Of a DNA stretch of 28,217 nucleotides, positions 22,588 to 28,217 are shown in pieces (the stretch's first letter is position 1; every line of letters starts with the position of its first letter). The position numbers were made by a program, and so were the translations under genes. This DNA comes from Planctomycetota bacterium (GTDB taxonomy: Bacteria; Planctomycetota; UBA8108; UBA1146; JAJFFE01). The DNA is taken from positions 1-28,217 of the forward strand of contig JAGQRC010000002.1 of assembly GCA_020425835.1 (NCBI GenBank), in the 5' to 3' direction. A model generated the notes under the pieces. The model was not told the DNA's origin and did no database searches. It saw nothing but the letters and a program-made list of their open reading frames with translations.

Positions 22588-23433
22588 ATGCTCGTTCCCT
22601 ACCGCCCTCGACGGCTCCTGGCTCCGGCAGTGCCCGAGGCACTCGGGGCGACTCTAGTGCCAGAGGCACTCGCGGCGACTCCAGTGCCAAAGGCACTCGC
22701 GGCGACTCCAGTGCCAAAGGCACTCGCGGTAACGCCAGCGCCGAAGGCACTCGCCGCGCTCCTCACCCTCACTCTCGCGGCCTGCGCCCATCCCCAGCCT
22801 CTGACCGACGAGTGGCGAGATCGCTGGATCGCTGCGGATGCCACGCCCTACGGTGTTCGCTGCGAGGCCCGTGTCACCATCCGTTCCGATGCGTTGAACG
22901 GCGAGTTCCGCGCGCTCCTCGTCGCGAACCATGCGCTCGATCCGCGCGTGCGGCTCCAGCTCTACCCGGACCTCGGCTCCAAGCTCCTCGATCTGAGCGC
23001 CTCGACCCAGCGCATCGTCGGTTTCCTCGCCGATGGGAAGACTCGGATCGACGTGCGATCGGATGACTCCGCCCCGCGCCACTTCCTGACCTTCCTCGCA
23101 CTGACCCTCCTCGCCCGTTACGCGATGATTCCCCCGGACCGCGTGCGACTCGTCGCGCACGGCACCTCCTCTTCGATCGACGTCGCGGACGCGGGTTGGC
23201 CGGGTCACGACACCGCGACGGCGTGGGACGGTTGGACGGACGATCGGCGGTACGAGTGGAGTGAGCGCCGCCACTTCTATCGACACGTCGAGTGGTCGGA
23301 GACGCGAGACGGCGAGCGGAGGACTCGGATCGAGGCGCCGGGACTGGAGATCACGATCGAAGTGGTCGACCACGAAACCGAGGAACTGCTCCCTCCGGCG
23401 ATCTTCGATCTCGTCCTCCCGGAGGCGTCGTGA
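22588..23433 (+). CDS. Predicted outer-membrane lipoprotein of the export operon, repeat-bearing N-terminus
   Basis: Up to 281 aa from ATG 22588. The lipobox is LAAC with Cys66 in this numbering, which would make an unusually long 65-residue leader. The leader is built from five 9-residue repeats (VPKALAATP type), four of which begin with GTG. Starting at the GTG at 22711 gives MPKALAVTPAPKALAALLTLTLAAC-like spacing of a normal 24-residue signal, so the true start may be there. The mature ~215 residues (RCEARVTIRSDALNGEFRAL, LDLSASTQRIVGFLADGKT) look like a LolB/DUF3261-type beta barrel half, inferred from pattern and context only. Its stop overlaps the MMPL start as GTGA (23430-23433), so the two are translationally coupled. 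Confidence 0.75.
   Translation: MLVPYRPRRLLAPAVPEALGATLVPEALAATPVPKALAATPVPKALAVTPAPKALAALLTLTLAACAHPQPLTDEWRDRWIAADATPYGVRCEARVTIRSDALNGEFRALLVANHALDPRVRLQLYPDLGSKLLDLSASTQRIVGFLADGKTRIDVRSDDSAPRHFLTFLALTLLARYAMIPPDRVRLVAHGTSSSIDVADAGWPGHDTATAWDGWTDDRRYEWSERRHFYRHVEWSETRDGERRTRIEAPGLEITIEVVDHETEELLPPAIFDLVLPEAS
22630..22764 (+). repeat. 27-bp in-frame tandem repeat (about five copies) in a lipoprotein leader
   Basis: Units begin at 22630, 22657, 22684, 22711 and 22738, each about GTGCCAAAGGCACTCGCGGC plus GACTCCA. The third copy is nearly identical to the second and fourth, and the fifth is degenerate. Each encodes VPxALAATP. GTGCC and GGCAC inside each unit make a small repeated palindrome. 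Confidence 0.92.
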
Positions 23434-25847
23434 TCGCGGCATTCGTTCGGGGGCTCGCGTTGGCGGTCAACCACCATGCGCGCGCCACCACGTGGGGATT
23501 GGTGCTGACCTCCGTTGCGGCACTGGTCGCGCTCTCCTTCGTCCGACTCGAGCCCGACCTCGCGAAGATGCTCCCGAGCGATCAAGAGGGCGTCGCACTC
23601 CGCCGGTTGCTCGAGAGCCAAGTCGACACGAGCCGCAGCTTGCTGATCGCGGTCCATACCGACGACGTCGCCGGGCACGTCCCGCAGATCGTCGAGACGT
23701 TGCGCGCGAGCGAGTTCGTCGCGGGCATCACGGCCACCAAGGAGGGGTTCCTCGGCGACTGGGGCGAAGCGCTCCGCCGTGCGCCCTTGGCATCCCTGCC
23801 CATCGAAACGCTCGAGAAGCTCGAGGCACGGCTGACGACCGAGCGCCGCGCGACGATCGAGAGTCTTCCCGATCGCATGGCCGAGGATCCTTTCCTCGGT
23901 CTCCAGATCGTGCGTCGCGATCCGCTCGGACTCCGGTGGATCTTCGACGAAGTCTCCCGATCGATGCTTCCCGCGAGCTTCGATGCCGACTCGCCCTATC
24001 TCGTCCTCCGCGATGGACGAACCGCGCTCCTGCGGGTGGAGGGCACGAAGCAACCCTACGACCTCGACTTCACGCGCGCGCTCCTCGACGACGTCACGCG
24101 CCGGCTGGAGTCGGTGGGGATCTCCCCGGAGGAGACCAAGCTGATCGGCACCTACGCGGCGGCGGCCGGGGATGCGGATCGGATCACCCGCGACCTCTGG
24201 TGGTCCTGCTTCGGGGCGATGACCCTGATCTTCATCTTCCTGACGATCTCGACGCGCAGTCGGATCGATCCGTTCCTGCTGATGGTGCCGACCACCGTCG
24301 TGTTGCTCTGGACGATGGCGTTCGGAGGACTGATCTTCGGCCCCCTCTCCCCTCTGGCCGCGAGCTCGACACCGGTCCTCGCGGGTCTCAGCGTCGACCT
24401 CGCGATCCACTATCTCGGACGCTATCGACGGGAGCGCCGCGGCCGGTCGGCCGATGCGGCGACCCTCGCGACGAACCTCGCGATCGGCCGACCGCTCTTC
24501 GCCGGGATGCTGACCTCCGTCGCTGCGTTCGCATCGCTGATGTTCACTCGGTTCGGGGGCTTCGTCGGGTTCGGCGCGCTCCTCGCGCTCGGCCTGTTGT
24601 TCGCCTACGTCGCGACATTACTCCTGATGCCGTTGATGCTGCGGAAGACCACGCCGAGAGATCGGCCACTGATCTCCAGTCCGGTGGTGTCGGGGATCGA
24701 CCGACTCGTGCATTCCCGCCTCGCCGAACCGTCGGCCGTCGCGTTGATCGTGATGGCGGTGATCGGTTGGTCGGCCATCGCGTGGCACGGACTCCGCTTC
24801 GATGCCGACCCTCGGCAACTCCGACCGAAGGACGACCCGATCACCGAGTCCGCGCAGTGGCTCGAGAACGCGTTCACCTTCTCGCCCGTGCCCATCACGC
24901 TCCTCGTTCCGACATCGATATCCCTCGATGACTGTCACGCGGCGCTGTCGCATCTCGAAGCGAGTGGCGCGGCGCGCTTCACGCTCGGCGCCCACCGGGT
25001 CGTGGCGGACGCCGAGCGCCGCGCGGCGATCGCGAGTCTACGCGAGCGGACGGCCGACTGGCTGATCGCAGCGCTCGACGATGCCGACCGCGCCGGCCTC
25101 CAGCCGGAGGCGCTTCGCCCCGCGCTGCAGCCGATCGATGATCTGCTCCGCACCGACCCGACGCTCGAGCCCGGATTCGGGAGGACCCACTGGAAGGAGC
25201 GCGAATACTGGCGGTTCACGGTGTTCCCGGATCACACCCACTGGGAGACCCGCGAGCGTCAGCAGTTCGACGAGCAGGTTCGAGGCGCGTTCGCGGCCGC
25301 GGCCCCCGAAGCTCGCAACGAGATCCGCGCGGTCGCTCCGTTCGGGCTCGCCGACGACCTGACCGAAGTCCTCGCTCACGATTTGCTCCGCAGCGCGTTG
25401 ATCTCCGCCGCCGCGGTCGTCGTCTTGGTTTGCCTGCTCGGCGGTGGCCTCGGCTACGGCCTCCTCACGCTCCTCCCCACGACCTGCGGGATCGGCATCA
25501 CGTTGGGCGCGATGGCGCTCCTCGACGCACCGATCCACCTCGGCAACGTCGTCGCGCTTCCGTTCCTGATCGGCCTGGGCATCGACGACGGCGTCCACAT
25601 CGTCGCGCGATACCGGGAGGGCGTGTCTCTCCGCGATCTCTTGCGCTCCTCCGGTCACTCGGTCTGGCGAACGAGCGCCACGTCGCTCCTCGGGTTCGGA
25701 TCGCTGATGTTCGCACAGAGTCCGGGCCTCGCCGGGCTCGGTCGGATCATGGCCCTCGGCATCGCGGCCTGCTTCCTGACGAGCGTCATCATTCTTCCAG
25801 TGGCTCTGGCCCGTCGCCCTTGTTCGGCTTCTCGACCGTCCCCATAA
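23430..25847 (+). CDS. MMPL/RND-superfamily exporter
   Basis: An 805-aa inner-membrane transporter. It starts at GTG 23430, with GGAGG at 23421-23425 and a GTGA overlap with the previous stop. TM1 is at ~22-38, and a periplasmic loop runs to ~255. A helix bundle at ~256-420 contains GLSVDLAIHYLGRY, the first RND/MMPL helix-4-type motif. TM7 near ~447-465 is followed by a second loop (~470-645), and the C-terminal bundle contains GLGIDDGVHIVARYREG (~717-733), the second motif. The internal two-fold repeat and length fit lipid exporters of the MMPL/COG4258 type, which move lipid or polyene conjugates by proton motive force. With the adjacent LolA-like and lipoprotein genes it probably passes a hydrophobic product towards the outer membrane. 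Confidence 0.92.
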   Translation: MIAAFVRGLALAVNHHARATTWGLVLTSVAALVALSFVRLEPDLAKMLPSDQEGVALRRLLESQVDTSRSLLIAVHTDDVAGHVPQIVETLRASEFVAGITATKEGFLGDWGEALRRAPLASLPIETLEKLEARLTTERRATIESLPDRMAEDPFLGLQIVRRDPLGLRWIFDEVSRSMLPASFDADSPYLVLRDGRTALLRVEGTKQPYDLDFTRALLDDVTRRLESVGISPEETKLIGTYAAAAGDADRITRDLWWSCFGAMTLIFIFLTISTRSRIDPFLLMVPTTVVLLWTMAFGGLIFGPLSPLAASSTPVLAGLSVDLAIHYLGRYRRERRGRSADAATLATNLAIGRPLFAGMLTSVAAFASLMFTRFGGFVGFGALLALGLLFAYVATLLLMPLMLRKTTPRDRPLISSPVVSGIDRLVHSRLAEPSAVALIVMAVIGWSAIAWHGLRFDADPRQLRPKDDPITESAQWLENAFTFSPVPITLLVPTSISLDDCHAALSHLEASGAARFTLGAHRVVADAERRAAIASLRERTADWLIAALDDADRAGLQPEALRPALQPIDDLLRTDPTLEPGFGRTHWKEREYWRFTVFPDHTHWETRERQQFDEQVRGAFAAAAPEARNEIRAVAPFGLADDLTEVLAHDLLRSALISAAAVVVLVCLLGGGLGYGLLTLLPTTCGIGITLGAMALLDAPIHLGNVVALPFLIGLGIDDGVHIVARYREGVSLRDLLRSSGHSVWRTSATSLLGFGSLMFAQSPGLAGLGRIMALGIAACFLTSVIILPVALARRPCSASRPSP

Positions 25848-25898
25848 TCGCGAACCGGCCTTCGCGGCCGACGAACGACCCGGAGGAGTCGAGTCCGC

Positions 25899-26705
25899 AT
25901 GCCCCCCCCACGACGCTCGATCACTGGTCGCATCGGTCTCCTGACGCTCGTCCTCGCGGCCTCGCTCTCCAGCGCAGACGACGCATCACCGTCGGAAGCG
26001 GCCGCGCGGGCTGCGCTCGAGAAGCTCGCGGCGCGTCACGCGACGATGACCACCATGCGCGGTTCGTTCATCCAGGAGATCCACACGCCGCTCGCGAAGA
26101 AGCCGCTGGTTTCCCGAGGCGAGATGTTCTTCCGTCGCGAACCGGCCTGCGCGGTGTTCGAGCTCCTCGAGCCACGCCGATCCACGATTCGATTCGACGA
26201 GAAGTCGTACCGGATCTACCGCCCCGCTGAGGAACGCGCCGAGACCTTCGTGTTCAAATCGGACGATCTCGCCGGCTCGTTCGTTCGCGTGTTCGCCCCG
26301 CGGGCTCAGGAGAGGGAGAAGGTGTTCCGGGTCGCCGACTGCCGCGAGATCACCCTGACCGTTCCGAAGCCGTCGGCCACCTCGGAGCCCGAAGATCCGT
26401 CCGACGGAGTCGTTGACGGGTCGGGGAAGGGCGCCCCACCGACGTCGATCGGCGAGTCGGCTCCCATCGCCGCGCTGCAGATCACGCTGCACCCGTTGCG
26501 CAAGGACCTCGAGAACCACTTCAAGGAGCTCCAGCTGGTCGTCTCTCCGGACGATGGCGCGCTCCATCGGGTGGCGTACACGAACGCGCAGGGGGACACG
26601 ATCGTGATCACCCTGCAGGGCCTCGAGCTCGACCCGAAGCTCGATCCGAAGCGCTTCGATGAGACGCTCCCCCCCGGAACCCGGACCAAGGTCCACGTGC
26701 TGTGA
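25899..26705 (+). CDS. LolA-like periplasmic lipid/lipoprotein carrier
   Basis: A 268-aa protein from ATG 25899, with GGAGGAG at 25882-25888 ten nt upstream. A signal peptide ends around LAASLSSA (25-27). The mature protein follows the LolA fold order: LAARHATMTTMRGSFIQEIHTPLAKKPLVSRGEMFFRR (split here as helix then first strands), FELLEPRRSTIRFDEKSYRIYRP, and a C-terminal LQLVVSPDDGALHRVAYTNAQGDTIVITLQGL. A ~35-residue Pro/Ser/Gly insert (PSATSEPEDPSDG to GESAP) interrupts the middle and is not usual for LolA. LolA proteins carry acylated cargo across the periplasm. Beside an MMPL pump it is likely a dedicated carrier for the operon product. Its stop overlaps the next GTG (26702-26705). Confidence 0.87.
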   Translation: MPPPRRSITGRIGLLTLVLAASLSSADDASPSEAAARAALEKLAARHATMTTMRGSFIQEIHTPLAKKPLVSRGEMFFRREPACAVFELLEPRRSTIRFDEKSYRIYRPAEERAETFVFKSDDLAGSFVRVFAPRAQEREKVFRVADCREITLTVPKPSATSEPEDPSDGVVDGSGKGAPPTSIGESAPIAALQITLHPLRKDLENHFKELQLVVSPDDGALHRVAYTNAQGDTIVITLQGLELDPKLDPKRFDETLPPGTRTKVHVL

Positions 26706-27406
26706 TCGACCGAGAGCAGATCGCCCGCTTTCGCTCCGCTCCCGATCTCGGGCTGCGCTTCCTGCTCGGGGTGCTGCTCGCCATCGTCTGGCCGAAACTG
26801 CTGCCCGCCGAACCGACTCCGACCCAGACCCGTCTCCTCAGCGGCGCGATCATCGCCTTGACACTGCTGGTCTATCTCGGAGACCGACGAAAGCAAGAAG
26901 GGTGGTGGTGGTCGAGCTGCTTCGCGTACGTCGCGGTGATCTTCGTCGCGAGCGGCGCGATCGTCCGCGGCGATCCGAGGTGGCTCCTCTGGATTCCGAG
27001 TGGCGGTTATCTCGCGGTCGGTTCCGTGTTCGCGTGGAGCATCGTCCGCCCACCTTCCGTCATCGAGCGGGCGGCCTTCTGGATCCAACCTCGGGCGCCG
27101 GAGTTCATCCGACCCTACTGTCGGGTGACGACGGGGATCTGGGCCGTCGCGCTGATCGCGATCGGATCGAGCGCCGTCGCTCTCTCCGTGACCACGACCT
27201 TCGCCGAGACTCGCCAGCTGCTCCGGTGGACACCGCTCGGTCTCGGTGCGCTCGCGCTGGTCGAGGTGGTGTTCCGCAAGATCTGGTTCCGCCACTACAA
27301 GGATGGATGGGTGGACCGGGCGTTCGCACGGTTCTTTCCGGCGGAGCGAACCGAGCGAGGACGCCGCTCCCAGGCCTACCTGCGAGAGATCTACGGTCCG
27401 AAGTGA
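26702..27406 (+). CDS. COG4648-like integral membrane protein
   Basis: A 234-aa protein that starts with GTG 26702 in a 4-nt GTGA overlap with the LolA-like gene, so it is translationally coupled. Hydrophobic helices lie at about 20-35, 45-60, 70-88, 98-113 and 150-190. PPSVIERAAFWIQP and YCRVTTGIWAVALIAIGSSAVAL match what I remember of the COG4648 membrane-protein family found in aryl-polyene gene clusters (PPSxIERxAR...YCRxVTxxW). The molecular function is unknown. The C-terminal tail is strongly basic and cytoplasmic by the positive-inside rule. It ends the operon, and the dispersed repeat starts 12 nt later. Confidence 0.82.
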   Translation: MIDREQIARFRSAPDLGLRFLLGVLLAIVWPKLLPAEPTPTQTRLLSGAIIALTLLVYLGDRRKQEGWWWSSCFAYVAVIFVASGAIVRGDPRWLLWIPSGGYLAVGSVFAWSIVRPPSVIERAAFWIQPRAPEFIRPYCRVTTGIWAVALIAIGSSAVALSVTTTFAETRQLLRWTPLGLGALALVEVVFRKIWFRHYKDGWVDRAFARFFPAERTERGRRSQAYLREIYGPK

Positions 27407-27417
27407 CCTCCGGAGAT

Positions 27418-27459
27418 TCGGGCTCTCGGCCGGAATGAGTTTTCAACGGACTGCTAGGC
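27418..27459 (-). repeat. Dispersed TAG/CATTCCGG repeat, copy C at the nitroreductase stop
   Basis: On the minus strand it reads GCCTAGCAGTCCGTTGAAAA, then CT, CATTCCGG, CCGAGAGCCCGA. It is the best-preserved match to copies A and B. The TAG (27456-27454) is the stop of the nitroreductase gene. It may also separate the convergent operon and nitroreductase transcripts, although it forms no strong hairpin. Confidence 0.8.
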
Positions 27460-28044
27460 GATTCCCCTCCCCCACGCGCCGTCGAACACGAACTCGGACA
27501 ACGGGCGGCGGCGGCGCTCGTTGCGATCGCGCGCCGCAACGTCGGCATCGAGTGACGGGTTCGAACCCGCATAGCCGATCGCCAACGCCGTGCGCGGCGT
27601 GAACCCTGGCGGGATCGAGAACTCGCTCCTCGCTCGCTCGGGATCGATACCGGCCATCTGGTGGACGTGGAGACCTCGGGCCGTCGCTTCGAAGGTCAGC
27701 GCGGCGCTCGCCGCCCCGAGGTCGTGGAGAGCGTGGGCGTTGGGTTTGTCGTTCCTCGTGAAGTGGTCGCAGGTCACGCCGAGGACGAGCACGGGAACGT
27801 GCTGCGCCCAGGCTTGGTTGGCCTCCACGAGACAACTCAACACGCGCGGGAAATCGGGCTCTCCCGCAGTGGAGAAGAGGTAGCGCCACGGCTGCTCGTT
27901 GTAGCTCGACATGGTCCACCGCGCGGCCTCGAACAAGGAGTGGAGCACTTCGCCGGGAACAGGGCGGGACGAGAAGGAGTAGGGACTCCAGCGGGTCGCG
28001 ATGAACTCCTGGACGGGGTGATCCGTCTCGGCCGATCGATCCAT
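27454..28044 (-). CDS. Nitroreductase-family FMN oxidoreductase
   Basis: A 196-aa protein from ATG 28044; GGAG lies 5 nt upstream, and the extra upstream open frame to 28209 looks non-coding. The family motifs are RWSPYSF (18-24), which binds the FMN phosphate, and EAARWTMSSYNEQPWRY (39-55), the flavin-contacting block. LHDLGAASAALTFEATARGLHVHQMAG matches the second FMN/dimer region and TALAIGYAG the C-terminal strand. The enzymes are homodimers that use NAD(P)H to reduce nitro groups, quinones or enones, and the substrate cannot be told. It is convergent with the export operon and may be unrelated to it. The last residue and stop codon come from the repeat at 27418. Confidence 0.9.
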   Translation of the reverse strand: MDRSAETDHPVQEFIATRWSPYSFSSRPVPGEVLHSLFEAARWTMSSYNEQPWRYLFSTAGEPDFPRVLSCLVEANQAWAQHVPVLVLGVTCDHFTRNDKPNAHALHDLGAASAALTFEATARGLHVHQMAGIDPERARSEFSIPPGFTPRTALAIGYAGSNPSLDADVAARDRNERRRRPLSEFVFDGAWGRGIA

Positions 28045-28217
28045 CGACACTCCAATCGCGTGGGTTCGTGGGGTTGAAGCGTCGACCATGGCTCGGAGTG
28101 CGACGAGCGCGAGGAGCGCACAATGGAGCAATGGCGCCCCGTAAACGAGGCCTGTCGGCCACGTGCCCCGCAGGACCGTGAAATCGGAAACTGCGTCAGT
28201 GCGTTGCACACCGGTCT
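28045..28217. other. Window-end sequence upstream of the nitroreductase
   Basis: The nitroreductase frame stays open through here, but starts with no ribosome binding site and gives an unconvincing hydrophobic stretch (LLHCALLALVALRAM). I see no gene. The nitroreductase promoter probably lies here, but I could not pick a convincing box pair. Confidence 0.3.

Noticed and set aside
22630..22764. CRISPR or integron-type array
   Set aside because: The 27-bp units are directly adjacent with no unique spacer and lie inside a reading frame.

Overview
The window is high-GC bacterial DNA with no rRNA, tRNA or CRISPR. It holds 15 protein-coding genes that I can support. Three of them encode large secreted proteins that end in dockerin-like EF-hand pairs (RGDxNxDG...DAIxLLxxLF) and a cysteine-rich tail (CGxDPxxDxLxC...CP). 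Together with a GQSNM-type SGNH esterase, an ECF sigma factor near a large Ser/Thr kinase, and 'DCNGNGVPDECDI' repeats, this points to Planctomycetota or a similar marine lineage. That assignment rests on protein style only.

Layout. 24-66: a short dispersed repeat. 240-6685 (+): three exported proteins, namely an FnIII/dockerin protein, a small lipoprotein, and a 1187-aa vWA-metzincin-Ig-EF-hand-dockerin protein. 7115-9637 (+): a hybrid histidine kinase with three PAS domains. 9869-11068 (+): a secreted sialate-O-acetylesterase-like SGNH hydrolase. 11331-16226 (-): a REP-associated-type (Y1/HUH) transposase, a small zinc-ribbon protein, and a 1078-aa zinc-finger/kinase/NTPase/TPR regulator. 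16333-18972 (-): a secreted repeat protein whose last half is paralogous to the first gene. 19214-19828 (+): an ECF sigma factor, transcribed divergently from that secreted protein. 19985-27406: a cell-envelope lipid/polyene-type locus. It consists of an LpxL-like acyltransferase (-) and, divergently, an operon of halogenase-like flavoprotein, lipoprotein, MMPL/RND exporter, LolA-like chaperone and COG4648-like membrane protein. 27454-28044 (-): a nitroreductase.

Two points stand out. First, the 19985-27406 block has the accessory and export half of an aryl-polyene-like pathway, but no ketosynthase or acyl carrier protein is in view. Second, a roughly 43-bp repeat (TAG, 16-17 nt, CATTCCGG, then usually a GAGAGCC stretch) occurs four times. 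In three cases its TAG is the stop codon of a gene (transposase, flavoprotein, nitroreductase). Two copies form inverted repeats around the four-gene lipoprotein-MMPL-LolA-COG4648 segment, and a diverged copy ends the transposase gene itself.

Likely interplay (inference): the ECF sigma factor, the kinase/NTPase regulator and the secreted dockerin protein form one signalling neighbourhood. The flavoprotein operon is translationally coupled through GTGA stop/start overlaps and is probably driven from a -10 TACAAT promoter just upstream.
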